64,000 bases of DNA from positions 3,340,501 through 3,404,500 of the forward strand of contig NZ_OY787459.1 in NCBI RefSeq assembly GCF_963678865.1, written 5' to 3'. Both the position numbers and the translations under genes were made by a program. Positions 52,705 to 61,970 of the stretch are shown in pieces. Below the pieces are notes generated by a model, which saw only the letters and a program-made list of their open reading frames with translations, was not told where the DNA came from and searched no databases. How positions within the stretch are numbered: the first letter of the stretch is position 1; every line of letters starts with the position of its first letter. This DNA comes from Maridesulfovibrio sp. Lineage in GTDB: Bacteria > Desulfobacterota > Desulfovibrionia > Desulfovibrionales > Desulfovibrionaceae.

Positions 52705-53598
52705 CTAAACTTTATCGGGCTTGCTGACACTGACCACCGGGCAGTTGGCCCGGAGAATCACCTGTTCGACAGTTGAGCCGATACGTGCTCTTTCCGGATC
52801 AAGCTCATTGGTGTGATGTGCGAGGCAGATAAGGTCCACGCTTTTTTCACGGGCGAGCTTGACGATTTCGACGTAGGGAGTTCCTTCCCATACTTCGATG
52901 TCATAGTTCTTGAAATCGCCCATGAGCGGGACATAGGTAGCCCTGATACGCTTGCGTGCGGCAATCAGTTTTTCCTCGATTTCATTCTGGTCCAGAACCT
53001 TGCCGCTGATGTCCAGGGCATGGAAGATAGTCAGGTCGCAGTCGAGTTCGCGGGCAGTTGAAAGAGCAAATTTAAATGCGCTTTCGGCCTGCTTGGAGAA
53101 GTCGGTACCAAAAAGGATGTTGGAGAACCCGCCCCAGTAGGATGCGGATTCACGGTGTATGGAAAGGACCGGGCAGCGGGCGGCTTTGGCCACCTTCTGC
53201 AGGGTGCTTCCGGGGTAGCCCTTATGGAAGGAAGCGTTCTCACCGGAGCTTGCAGCCATGATGATGAGGTCGCTGTCCGCCTTGCGGGCTTCGCGAAGGA
53301 TTTCGCGTGCAGGGACACCGGTTGTCAGTACGATCTTGGCGTTATCAGCCCCTTCGAACTGTTTGGCGAAGGTGGTCTTGAGTTCTTCTTCGACCCAAGC
53401 GAGATATTCTTCATCAATCTCAACCTCTTCGCCGGTACGCACGTCGTTGACTACGTGGGAAAATGCCTTGGTGGGCACCCCCACAACATGGAAGATTGTT
53501 ACTTCAGAACCGTAGCGTTTCGCCATGTCGAAAGCTACTCGGGCGGCACCAAAGCTCGCGGGGGAGCCAGTGCTTGCCAAAAGGATTTTTTTAAACAT
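52705..53598 (-). CDS. Tandem universal stress protein
   Basis: A 297-residue protein of two UspA domains (about 1-145 and 155-297). Both halves end in the characteristic GYPGSTLQKVAKAARCPVL and RIGSTVEQVILRANCPVVSV stretches that bind adenine nucleotide phosphates. It starts 57 nt after hmcF on the same strand and so should be expressed with the Hmc complex. Its function in redox or energy stress is inferred from the family and context. Confidence 0.92.
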   Translation of the reverse strand: MFKKILLASTGSPASFGAARVAFDMAKRYGSEVTIFHVVGVPTKAFSHVVNDVRTGEEVEIDEEYLAWVEEELKTTFAKQFEGADNAKIVLTTGVPAREILREARKADSDLIIMAASSGENASFHKGYPGSTLQKVAKAARCPVLSIHRESASYWGGFSNILFGTDFSKQAESAFKFALSTARELDCDLTIFHALDISGKVLDQNEIEEKLIAARKRIRATYVPLMGDFKNYDIEVWEGTPYVEIVKLAREKSVDLICLAHHTNELDPERARIGSTVEQVILRANCPVVSVSKPDKV

Positions 53599-53655
53599 GT
53601 GACACCTCGTTCGTTGCGGACAATATCAGATCACCTGTCACGGAGACGGGTGTTA

Positions 53656-55044
53656 CTACCATTCGACACGCATGCCTTCAGGAACATCGAGCATACCGAT
53701 GATCAGAGGCTTGAGGAAAGACCAGCGGATGCCGATTTCATATTCCTCTTCAAGGTCACGGATGGCGTCCCAGCAGTTATGGCAGGGCGCGATGACCAGC
53801 TTACACCCGGTGGCGAGGATCTGGTCCATCTTTTTGCGCAGGGCCACGTTACGCTGTGCACGGTACAGGCCGACTCCGTTGAAGCCGCCGCCACCGCCGC
53901 AGCAGTAGTTGTGTTCCTTGTTGGGTGCCATTTCAACGAAATAGCCGGGCTCAACAATATAGCTGATGATTTCCCTGGTGATTTCCTTGAGACCGTGGTT
54001 ACGAACGTAGTTACAGGAATCCTGCAAGGTTACGGGTTCCTTGATCCTCTTGGCAGGGTCAATCTTCAGTTTGCCTTCACGCAGGGCCTCAGCCAGCCAT
54101 TCCACATAGTGGATGTACGGTTTGGGAGGCAGACCGTCTTCACGACCGGCCCAATATGGACCTTCGATGACTGTTGCACGGTGAGCGTGTCCGCATTCGG
54201 TGCCTATTACCCGGGCAGGATTGAGGCGTTCGATGGCGGAGTATACGTTGTTAACGTTATCCTTACAGCATTCCCAGTCACCGGCAAACATGGACAGAGA
54301 GGTCTGTTCCCAGCCTTCAGAAGGCACGGTCCAGTTTTCGCCTGCCACATGGAAGAGGATTGCGGCTTCAGCCACATCTTCAGGGTAGTGCTTGGGTTCA
54401 CGGGCGTTACAAGTATACATGATGTCGGCGTCCTGCTTATCGACCGGGATGGTCAGACCTGGCCATTCTTCCTCGGTCTCTTCAGCCATCCATTCACATG
54501 TTTCAACCCAGTCCTCGGTGGTTACGTCCATCTGTGCGCGGTAAACGCGGTGCATGCCGGAACCGATTTTCAGTTCCCAAGGAACAAATCCCTGAGAGTA
54601 GAGGAGTCCGCGCAGGTAAGAGAACATGACCCCCATATCGATACCGTGGGGGCAGTACATGCCGCAGCGGTTGCAGCAGGTACACTGCGACCAAGCGACT
54701 TTCATGCAGTGGCGCATGAACTCGTTGTCCACCTGTCCTTTTTTCTTAACCATCTGTCCGAGTGTGGACTGGATCTTATAAGAAGGAACCTGCTCGGGAA
54801 CGCAGTCGTTTACCTGATAGAGGAAACAGCTGTCCGCGCACATGCCGCAGTGGGCACAGATTTCGAGCCAGGTTTTAGTTCTGGATTTCATGGTTTTCTG
54901 GATAGTGGCCCACAAAGCGTTGGTATCCACATCCAGCTGTTCCATTTCAGCATAGTATTGCTTGCCGCTCTTATCTGAGAGAGTCAGCTTGAGCTGCTCG
55001 TCAGTGGTGATCGGCTGTCTGTTACAAAGCTTACCTTGAGGCAT
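53656..55044 (-). CDS. hmcF: Hmc complex subunit HmcF, heterodisulfide-reductase-like iron-sulfur protein
   Basis: A 462-residue cytoplasmic-side subunit. N-terminal [4Fe-4S] motifs [11 protein letters not shown] and [12 protein letters not shown] are followed by CCG-type cysteine motifs ([27 protein letters not shown]) like those of HdrD and DsrK. The length is the same as other HmcF proteins. In the complex it is thought to pass electrons to or from a cytoplasmic partner. It lies 33 nt after hmcE. Confidence 0.94.
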   Translation of the reverse strand: MPQGKLCNRQPITTDEQLKLTLSDKSGKQYYAEMEQLDVDTNALWATIQKTMKSRTKTWLEICAHCGMCADSCFLYQVNDCVPEQVPSYKIQSTLGQMVKKKGQVDNEFMRHCMKVAWSQCTCCNRCGMYCPHGIDMGVMFSYLRGLLYSQGFVPWELKIGSGMHRVYRAQMDVTTEDWVETCEWMAEETEEEWPGLTIPVDKQDADIMYTCNAREPKHYPEDVAEAAILFHVAGENWTVPSEGWEQTSLSMFAGDWECCKDNVNNVYSAIERLNPARVIGTECGHAHRATVIEGPYWAGREDGLPPKPYIHYVEWLAEALREGKLKIDPAKRIKEPVTLQDSCNYVRNHGLKEITREIISYIVEPGYFVEMAPNKEHNYCCGGGGGFNGVGLYRAQRNVALRKKMDQILATGCKLVIAPCHNCWDAIRDLEEEYEIGIRWSFLKPLIIGMLDVPEGMRVEW

Positions 55045-55077
55045 TTTGTTACTCCTGTTTTGGCTGTGTTTTTCCTG

Positions 55078-55755
55078 TTACCAGGAGAAGCTGGAGCCTT
55101 TCATGCCGCCGCGTTTGATGCCGTAGTCCATTCCGAGCTGGGCACGGGAACAGAAGAAGAGCACGCAGTGGCTGAGTTTGGTGAAAGGCAGGCACAGCAG
55201 CCAGATCTGGCCGGTGATGATGTGTGCCAGCAGCCAGAACTGGTAGTCACCCATGTGGTAACGGGCGATGAGGCCGGTTACAAAGGGAGCTACGGTGATC
55301 ACCAGCAGCAGATAATCATAAGCTGTGGTGAGGATTCTCACTTCCGGGAGTGCGATGCGGCGCAGGATGATTGCAATACAGGCCACGATCACAGTCCATG
55401 AAAGCAGATCCGCAAAGAATGCGGGCATCTGCGGCAGACTGAATCCAAGGTTCTCCTGCAGCATGACGTTGTGTGCTGCAAGGAAAATCGGAGTTGCGAG
55501 CAGTCCGATATGGAAAGCAAAGAATATAAAGGTATAGCCGGGTTTTTTTCTCCATGCGCGTGCGCCCACGGGGTTCAGCCAGCTTATTATTGAATTGAAT
55601 GCACCTTTAAGTCCGTAAGACATGTGGGCTCTGTATGCCACACGGTCGAGCTGCTGGTTGAGGCCCTTGAAGTAGAGCACTACGCGCACCAGCAGGCCGC
55701 CGAAGCTGATTGCGAAAACCAGCCAGCACCAAGGCCCGGTCAGAAGTTCGTACAT
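55078..55755 (-). CDS. hmcE: Hmc complex membrane subunit HmcE
   Basis: A 225-residue protein with five hydrophobic helices and NarI/DsrM-like features, including histidines in membrane stretches (FHIGLLATPIFLAAHN, IARYHMGDYQFWLLAHI) that could ligate b-type haem. In the Hmc complex it links periplasmic electron input to HmcF. It overlaps no neighbour and follows hmcD by 22 nt. Confidence 0.93.
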   Translation of the reverse strand: MYELLTGPWCWLVFAISFGGLLVRVVLYFKGLNQQLDRVAYRAHMSYGLKGAFNSIISWLNPVGARAWRKKPGYTFIFFAFHIGLLATPIFLAAHNVMLQENLGFSLPQMPAFFADLLSWTVIVACIAIILRRIALPEVRILTTAYDYLLLVITVAPFVTGLIARYHMGDYQFWLLAHIITGQIWLLCLPFTKLSHCVLFFCSRAQLGMDYGIKRGGMKGSSFSW

Positions 55756-55777
55756 TTTGTTTCTCCTCGTCTAGCGC

Positions 55778-55939
55778 TTAATGGTGGTCGCCATAGTTCT
55801 TTTTGTTTTCGTCACGGTAGGCTTTTCCGCCCATGAGGAACTGCCAGAACATAGTAACACCGACCAGTGCTCCACCCATCAGAAGGTACATGATACCTTT
55901 TGTGAATGTGTAGTATTCCTGAAGGTTATGTGCTTCCAT
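55778..55939 (-). CDS. hmcD: Hmc complex small membrane subunit HmcD
   Basis: A 53-residue protein with one membrane helix (GIMYLLMGGALVGVTMFWQF) and a polar tail. GGAGACAG precedes the ATG at 55937-55939. Its place between hmcC and hmcE and its size match HmcD of the D. vulgaris operon. Its function in the complex is unknown; a structural role is likely. Confidence 0.88.
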   Translation of the reverse strand: MEAHNLQEYYTFTKGIMYLLMGGALVGVTMFWQFLMGGKAYRDENKKNYGDHH

Positions 55940-55963
55940 TTTTCTGTCTCCTTGCGGGGCGGC

Positions 55964-57136
55964 CTAATGGTCGCCCTTGTAGTCGGGATGCTCGAAGAAA
56001 ATGGGCATCCGGGTAGTGATGAAACGGAAGATCACGACACCGAGGGTAACGATGAAGATGGAAACTCCGATTTCAGTCATGCTGGGGAAGTACCTTTCAG
56101 ACGCGGGCAGATGGTAGTTGAACGCGATCATGGAAACGTTGAACCTGTTGAAGACGATACCGAGAACGGTGATGATAGCCGCCTTCTTGATCAGGCCGGA
56201 GTTTCTGTCACGTACACCCACTGCATAGAGAAAGCAGGGCAGAGCCACGAAGCCGAGCATTTCGGTCAGGAACAGCAGTCCGTAACCGGATGCAAGGTAA
56301 TGCCAGTTGTTATCGTAAGCTACGCCCATGGTTTTAATGAAGAAGTAGCCGAAGAGAACAAGTGATGTGGCCTTACCGAACCCGAATACCACGCTGTCGT
56401 GGTGCTTGAGGTATTCTTCGTCCATCATGCGGTGCAGGCCCTTGTGGGACATGGTGCCTTCGAAGATGACCATGGACATACCTGCAGCAATACTTGAAAC
56501 AAAGAAGTAGAGCGGCATATAGGGTGAATACCAGAGCGGATGCAGCTTGGACGGGACGATGGTGTACAACGCGCCGAGGGATGACTGGTGCAGGGTGGAG
56601 AGCACTACGCCGAAGATGGTCAGGACCATGGTCAGTTTAACAACCACTTTTCTGATTTTCTTCCAGCCCAGCCATTCGAACATGGCCGGAGTGAACTCGA
56701 TAAAGAGCACAGTCAGGTAAAGCATAACGCACAGACCTACTTCGAAAAGCAGGGAGGTGGTACCCTGGGAAACGAAGATGGGGTAAGGCAGCCTCCACGG
56801 ACGACCGAGGTCGTACTGCAGTGCGAATACAACCAGAGCGTAGCCGAGGAATGCGGTCAGGATTGCCGGACGTACAGCGGAGTGAAAGCGCTTGAGTCCG
56901 AATACATAGCAGGCTGCGGAAGTTGTGTATCCGCCGGCTGCAAGGGCAACACCGCAGAGCAGGTCGAATCCGATCCAGATTCCCCACGGGTTGTTGTCAT
57001 CAAGGTTGGTTACGGGGCCGATTCCCTGAGTGAACCTGAGCACAGTGAGGATCAGGCCTACTACGAGGATGGCGCCGGTTACCAGATTGAAGGTATTGAA
57101 GGCCGATTTAGGGCCGTTATTCGCGGGAGTGGACAT
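55964..57136 (-). CDS. hmcC: Hmc complex membrane subunit HmcC, NrfD/PsrC family
   Basis: A 390-residue polytopic protein with about ten helices of the NrfD/PsrC type (NPWGIWIGFDLLCGVALAAGG, PRPWRLPYP-like FDLGRPWRLPYP). It pairs with the HmcB ferredoxin in the standard way and would handle quinone or proton transfer. Its start overlaps the hmcB stop region by one base, indicating coupling. Confidence 0.95.
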   Translation of the reverse strand: MSTPANNGPKSAFNTFNLVTGAILVVGLILTVLRFTQGIGPVTNLDDNNPWGIWIGFDLLCGVALAAGGYTTSAACYVFGLKRFHSAVRPAILTAFLGYALVVFALQYDLGRPWRLPYPIFVSQGTTSLLFEVGLCVMLYLTVLFIEFTPAMFEWLGWKKIRKVVVKLTMVLTIFGVVLSTLHQSSLGALYTIVPSKLHPLWYSPYMPLYFFVSSIAAGMSMVIFEGTMSHKGLHRMMDEEYLKHHDSVVFGFGKATSLVLFGYFFIKTMGVAYDNNWHYLASGYGLLFLTEMLGFVALPCFLYAVGVRDRNSGLIKKAAIITVLGIVFNRFNVSMIAFNYHLPASERYFPSMTEIGVSIFIVTLGVVIFRFITTRMPIFFEHPDYKGDH

Positions 57137-58197
57137 TAGGATTCCTCCTTCTCGCTGTTTTCATCCTGCTCTTCTTCTTTGGGAGCAAGTGCTTCTTCTA
57201 CAGCTTTCTTGACTTCGACTTCGATCTTGCGCTTGTTGGCAACATCAGCCTTTTCAAGAGCTTCGGAGAGAGTTTTTTCAGCTTCTGCGCTTGCCCTGGC
57301 AAGAGCGTTATCCACAGCTTCCTTGCGTTCTTCGTCGGCGATTTTGCTGTTGCGTTTGCTTACAGCGTAGATGCCGCCGAGAAGCACGGGCCAGAGGCCC
57401 GCAACCATGGGAACCGCTGCCAGAGCGCCGGCAGTGAGTTCGGGGGCGGATTTGGTGCCGAGATCCTCGCGCATGCCTATTTCTTTGAAAGGCACACCGG
57501 AGAGGTACATCCAGCTGGTACCGCCCATTTCATCTTCACCGTAGAGGTGGTCGACGTAACGGTCGGGATTGCGGCGGATGCGTTCGCGGGCGATCTTGAT
57601 CAGCTTGTCCCTTTCACCGAAGACGAGTGCTTCTTTGGGACACTCGGCAACACAGCCGGGAAGCTGGCCCTTGGCCTGACGGGGTGCGCACATGTCGCAC
57701 TTCATAACCCGCGGGGTCAGGGGTTCGTCATATTCGTAAGTCGGGATTTCAAATGGGCAGGCTACCATGCAGTAGCGACAGCCGACACAAACCGACTCAT
57801 CATAAACAACTGCGCCGTTGGGCAGTTTCTTGAATGCTTTTACGAAGCATGCGGACGCACAGGCAGGCTCAAGACAGTGGTTGCACTGGGACTTGCGGAA
57901 TACGGGATGTTCCGGAGTTCCGTATTTGTTGACCACGGTGAAGGTCTTGGCATCTGTTCTGCGTTTGGTGTCCAGCACGGAAAGGTCATCGAATTTCTTC
58001 TCGGGTTCGGGAAGTTTGTTGACCTTGTTGCATGCTGCTTCACATTTGCGGCAGCCGATGCAGCGGGTAGCGTCAAAGAGTACACCCTTACTTCCGGGAT
58101 AACCTTTGAACTCTTTGCCTCCGGCCTCAGCTCCTGTGGGGAGGGCTGCTCCCACACAGGTTGCACCCAGCACTCCGAGGAATGTTCTGCGTAACAT
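57136..58197 (-). CDS. hmcB: Hmc complex iron-sulfur subunit HmcB
   Basis: A 353-residue protein with a twin-arginine signal ([12 protein letters not shown]) and four [4Fe-4S] motif blocks: [35 protein letters not shown] and CDMC...CVAEC. A single membrane helix lies near 255-280, followed by a long charged alanine/glutamate-rich coiled coil reaching the C-terminus, longer than needed for electron transfer. It moves electrons between HmcA and the membrane subunits. Confidence 0.94.
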   Translation of the reverse strand: MLRRTFLGVLGATCVGAALPTGAEAGGKEFKGYPGSKGVLFDATRCIGCRKCEAACNKVNKLPEPEKKFDDLSVLDTKRRTDAKTFTVVNKYGTPEHPVFRKSQCNHCLEPACASACFVKAFKKLPNGAVVYDESVCVGCRYCMVACPFEIPTYEYDEPLTPRVMKCDMCAPRQAKGQLPGCVAECPKEALVFGERDKLIKIARERIRRNPDRYVDHLYGEDEMGGTSWMYLSGVPFKEIGMREDLGTKSAPELTAGALAAVPMVAGLWPVLLGGIYAVSKRNSKIADEERKEAVDNALARASAEAEKTLSEALEKADVANKRKIEVEVKKAVEEALAPKEEEQDENSEKEES

Positions 58198-58226
58198 TTA
58201 TCTGTTCTCCTTCAGGCTATCCGTTA

Positions 58227-59864
58227 CTATTTCTTCGCGTGACATGCGGTGCAGTCAGTTGAAGCAGGCTTCTTGAGGTTCATAGCGTCATGACAGGTCA
58301 TGCACTGAACGTGGTAAGCAGCCTTGAGGGCCGGACGTCCGTCCTGAACTTTTCCACCGTGACAGCTGGCGCAGCTCGGAGGAGTTGCACTTGCAGGGCT
58401 GTTGTGGTGGCAGCTTCCGCACACGGTAAGAGGTGTGCTGTGGAAAGCGTTAGCCATTTTGTCACCCTTCATGCCGTCGACCAAGGACATGATGATCTTA
58501 CGGTGGGGCAGCTTGCTGGCTTTGTATTCATTTTCAAGGACGTTGATGGTCACGAATTCGGGGATGTCCTTTTCTGCAACCAGAACCGGGGACTCGGGAC
58601 GCTCCATGATCAGCTCAGTTGCCATGGCAGCCTTGGCGGAGGCATCCATTTCAACAGGTTCGCTGGAGGTGGAAGCAGGTCCGTTGTGGCAGACCGCACA
58701 GGTCTCCTCGGACTTGATTGCGTTTTTGGGCATGAGTTCGTGACAGCCTGCACATTTGGGATCTTTTTGCTTTACGGCATGACAGCCCACACAGGATCTG
58801 GTGCTGTCTGCTTTGTGCATAGCCTTGTCGAGAGTTACAAATCCGCCTTCTTTGGAACCACGAACGGTGTGACATGAGGAGCATGACTTATTCATGGTTT
58901 TGTGGTGGCAGGAGCTGCATGAATCAGTGTATCCTTCGTGGGCCTTGTGGTTGAAGGATACTGCAGCCATGGTTGCCTTTACAGCAACGTTATCCTGCAC
59001 CGGAGCGGTGAGCAGCACAGCATCGGGCTGTTGTCTGGGGAGGCGGGGCAGTTTGTTGCCCAGCTTTTTCATAACAGCAGCGTTGTCTTCCTTGATTTCT
59101 TCAGCCTGCATTTTACCGTGGCAACCGGCACAGTCGACAGGACCGGTCTTTTCGGCTTTGGCAGCTTTCATTTCAAGGTGGCAGCTTACACACTGACCGT
59201 GGTAGGCTTCAGATGTAGTCAGTTTCACATCACCTTTGGGTTCTGCGGTGTGACATACGCTGCAGTTTTCTTCCTGTCCCTTCACGTACTCAAGCTTCTT
59301 GTCGATGCTGTTATATACGTGGTGACAGCTTCCACAGTTGGTGTCCTGCCCATCATCTTTGGCAATGAGTTTGGAGTCCCAGTGGCGGTAGTGGAGGATG
59401 TTCTCCATGCCTGCGGGAGCCCGATCAGCCTTGATTTCAGGTTCGGCCACGTGACAGCTGCGGCATTCACCAACCTGAGGTCCGGTTTTCTTTCCGGCCT
59501 TGGCGTCGGCAGCATGACAGCTGATACAACCGTTGTGGTAAATTTCTTTGAGCTGTTTGGGAGTACCGTTTTCAAGTCTTTTGAACTTGTAGGATACAGT
59601 CCCTTCGTTTTTCTGATGGCAGGCAGTGCAGTCTTTGCCCTGCTCAACCATAGCCTTAGTGTGTGTATCGTGGAGAAACACAACAGAAGGCAGTTCCAGT
59701 TCTTCCTGAGCGGCAATAGTGTCGATCATAATAAGATCAGGACGCTTGTTGCCGTTTTCCTGCGGGGTTCCGACCATGCTCAGCGCTTCCATGTGGAAGC
59801 CGAGCACCCCGGCCAGGACAATCAGGATACCGGACAATCGCAATAGTTTCTTTCCGTTTGCCAT
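58227..59864 (-). CDS. hmcA: High-molecular-weight cytochrome c HmcA, 16 haem motifs
   Basis: A 545-residue periplasmic multihaem cytochrome with a signal peptide (about 1-29). I count sixteen CxxCH motifs, the number known for HmcA of D. vulgaris; several are followed by a second His that serves as a distal ligand (CGSCHH, CSSCHH). It receives electrons from periplasmic hydrogenase via type I cytochrome c3 and feeds the membrane complex. It is the first gene of the operon, with about 210 nt of leader. Confidence 0.97.
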   Translation of the reverse strand: MANGKKLLRLSGILIVLAGVLGFHMEALSMVGTPQENGNKRPDLIMIDTIAAQEELELPSVVFLHDTHTKAMVEQGKDCTACHQKNEGTVSYKFKRLENGTPKQLKEIYHNGCISCHAADAKAGKKTGPQVGECRSCHVAEPEIKADRAPAGMENILHYRHWDSKLIAKDDGQDTNCGSCHHVYNSIDKKLEYVKGQEENCSVCHTAEPKGDVKLTTSEAYHGQCVSCHLEMKAAKAEKTGPVDCAGCHGKMQAEEIKEDNAAVMKKLGNKLPRLPRQQPDAVLLTAPVQDNVAVKATMAAVSFNHKAHEGYTDSCSSCHHKTMNKSCSSCHTVRGSKEGGFVTLDKAMHKADSTRSCVGCHAVKQKDPKCAGCHELMPKNAIKSEETCAVCHNGPASTSSEPVEMDASAKAAMATELIMERPESPVLVAEKDIPEFVTINVLENEYKASKLPHRKIIMSLVDGMKGDKMANAFHSTPLTVCGSCHHNSPASATPPSCASCHGGKVQDGRPALKAAYHVQCMTCHDAMNLKKPASTDCTACHAKK

Positions 59865-60479
59865 GATATGGATCCCCTCTCAATGCAATTGGTCTCGAAG
59901 TTGAATACTCCGGGCCTTTGTTGCTCCGGTCGGTTTTTTATCGTTATTCCGGGCTGTTACTTCCCCCATGGAAAGCCGTGTAATGGAAATACGTTCAAGA
60001 CCGTTCCGGCGCGCCTCATTCCCCATCAACCGGGTTGGTATTAATACCTCCTAGGTCGATAGGTTTTTATACCTGCTCGATAGGTATGTTATTAATCAAG
60101 GGTACGTCAAGGGAGTTTTGTAAAAAGTGTGGGTAAAAAAAGTGCTCTTTTTCAGAGTATCTTGGTCTGGATTTAGTGTTTGTAAAGTTTACAAAAAAAT
60201 AAGTTTAATATCCCGTAATAACTTATAAAATTAATATTTTTTCTTATTTTAACTTTTAATGATTTACAAAATTTATTTATCTTTATTATTTCTATTTTTG
60301 AAAAATGATTATTGAAGTATGCAGAGAGGGTTATTGCAGTTTTAGCTCGGGGCATGTTTGTGCATGATGTGATGTTTTACTCTGTGCTGATTGGTATGGA
60401 CTGTTTTGTGTATTTTACAGTACAGATTTGCATGGTACTCCTCTTGAGTTTATAAATAATCTGAACATAAGGAGGTCAT
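59865..60479. promoter_or_regulatory. hmc leader/promoter region and racemase promoter
   Basis: A 615 bp divergent spacer. The hmc side holds a TTGACG -35-like hexamer (60110 to 60105, minus strand) and, 17 nt on, ATACCT as a poor -10. The stretch 60150-60340 is very AT-rich with no gene. The right end has the strong AAGGAGGT of the racemase gene. Confidence 0.5.
60037..60087. promoter_or_regulatory. Candidate hmc operator array
   Basis: Repeated ACCT/AGGT half-sites: a perfect palindrome GGTATTAATACC (60037-60048); a direct repeat TCGATAGGT at 60056-60064 and 60077-60085, 21 bp apart (two helical turns); and an inverted pair ATACCT-N7-AGGTAT (60069-60087). They cover the predicted -10 and transcription start, as expected for a repressor such as Rrf2. 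Binding is inferred. Confidence 0.5.
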
Positions 60480-61172
60480 ATGAAGACTTTAGGCGTTCTT
60501 GGCGGAATGAGTTGGGAGTCGACTGTTTCATACTATAAATTACTAAATGATGGTGTGCGAGAGAGAAGGGGCGGTTTGCATTCCTGCCCTATGGTAATGC
60601 ACAGTGTTGATTTTGCCCCTTTTGCGGAACAAATGGGGCAAAACGACTGGGAGAGTATTACGGCCGGATTGGTAAGGGGGGCGATGAGTGTTGAAGCCGG
60701 GGGGGCTGAAGCTTTGATCATTGCCACCAACACCATGCACAAAGCTGCGGATAAAGTTCAGGCTGCGGTGAATATACCCTTGTTGCACATGGCTGATGCT
60801 ATTGCAGCGGGAGCCAAAGCCGTAGGAGCTTCGAGTCTGGGGCTGCTTGGAACTGCTTTTACCATGGAGCAGGATTTCTTGTCCCGTCCGCTTAAAGAGA
60901 ATTACGGGTTGGATGTGATGGTGCCGGACAGTGATGGACGGGCAATGGTTCACCGGACAATTTTTGCAGAACTTTGTTGTGGAAAACTTATCGATAAGAC
61001 TCGTGAAGAATATATCGAAATAATAGAAAAAATTGCTGCAAACGGAGCCGAAGCAATTGTCCTGGGCTGTACCGAGATAGGTTTATTGGTAAAGCCTGAG
61101 GATGTATCTGTGCCGCTGATTGATACAGTAGAGGCTCATGTGGAACTGGCTTTGAATTACGTGTTGAAATAG
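60480..61172 (+). CDS. Aspartate/glutamate racemase family protein
   Basis: A 230-residue protein of the size and type of the E. coli L-Asp/Glu-specific racemase YgeA. The catalytic pair is Thr83 (in IIATNTMHKA) and Cys197 (in IVLGCTEIGLL), the same Thr/Cys arrangement known for YgeA, instead of the usual Cys/Cys pair. It probably interconverts D and L acidic amino acids. ATG follows AAGGAGGT. The convergent lysE gene starts only 59 nt beyond. Confidence 0.9.
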   Translation: MKTLGVLGGMSWESTVSYYKLLNDGVRERRGGLHSCPMVMHSVDFAPFAEQMGQNDWESITAGLVRGAMSVEAGGAEALIIATNTMHKAADKVQAAVNIPLLHMADAIAAGAKAVGASSLGLLGTAFTMEQDFLSRPLKENYGLDVMVPDSDGRAMVHRTIFAELCCGKLIDKTREEYIEIIEKIAANGAEAIVLGCTEIGLLVKPEDVSVPLIDTVEAHVELALNYVLK

Positions 61173-61230
61173 TTTTATTGTTTCAGTGAAGAGAAAAAAA
61201 TGTGACCTCGAACAGCATCCGAAGGTCTGG

Positions 61231-61845
61231 TTATTCGGTAGCTACCGCAATTCCGGAGCCGATCAGGACCGATCCGGCACAGCGGTTGGCTATTTTCCAG
61301 ACTTTCGGGCTGCGGATGGCAGCACGGCTGCGGTCACCCAGCCATGCATAGGCCAGCAGCACTGTGAGTACCGTCGGAATGACTGAGCAGGTTACGACAA
61401 TTACATCTGCAGCGGTCAGAGCTTGCAGATTTATGAATCCGGGCAGGAATCCGCAATAAAATGCGATCAGTTTAGGGTTGCCCAGTGACACGCATAAACC
61501 GGCAAGGTATGTCTTGCCGGTTCCTTTTGCCTGGGGCAGACTGGAGTTGGCGGCAACAGGCCGGGTTGCCCTCCAGCTTTTGATCCCAAGGTATATCAAA
61601 TAGGCCGCACCGGCCCATTTCAGGACTATAAATCCCGTCCCCAACTTCTGGGCTACCAAGCCCATGCCGAAAATAGCCATAAGCAGATAGCAAAGATCGC
61701 CACTGACTACGCCCAGACAATAAATAGCAGTGGATTTAAATCCACGCGCAACAGACTGCGCGATAATGGACATGACCCCCGGTCCGGGGATCAACGCAAA
61801 AATCGTAACAGCAAATATCAGCGCAATTGTTGATGTAAAGGTCAT
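61231..61845 (-). CDS. LysE-family amino acid exporter
   Basis: A 204-residue membrane protein with six hydrophobic segments and the LysE/RhtB signature PGPGVMSIIAQSVARGFKS near the N-terminus. Such proteins export lysine, homoserine, threonine or related compounds. The exact substrate is unknown. GGAG precedes the ATG. It is divergent from the MFS gene. Confidence 0.9.
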   Translation of the reverse strand: MTFTSTIALIFAVTIFALIPGPGVMSIIAQSVARGFKSTAIYCLGVVSGDLCYLLMAIFGMGLVAQKLGTGFIVLKWAGAAYLIYLGIKSWRATRPVAANSSLPQAKGTGKTYLAGLCVSLGNPKLIAFYCGFLPGFINLQALTAADVIVVTCSVIPTVLTVLLAYAWLGDRSRAAIRSPKVWKIANRCAGSVLIGSGIAVATE

Positions 61846-61970
61846 TTTTTTACTCCATGGTTCTTCATTTGATTACCCATCATGTTTTGGGAGGTCCACC
61901 ATTTTGTCATTGGCAGTGCGGGCAGAGTCGTCTACTAATAACTATCAAAAATCAAACTGGAAACCGGTGC

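Noticed and set aside
53155..54978. 607-codon plus-strand frame opposite hmcF and usp
   Set aside because: Mirror frame of the conserved hmcF coding sequence; no recognisable domain and no start signals.
58938..59846. 302-codon plus-strand frame opposite hmcA
   Set aside because: Produced by the repeated CxxCH codons of hmcA on the other strand; no protein features.
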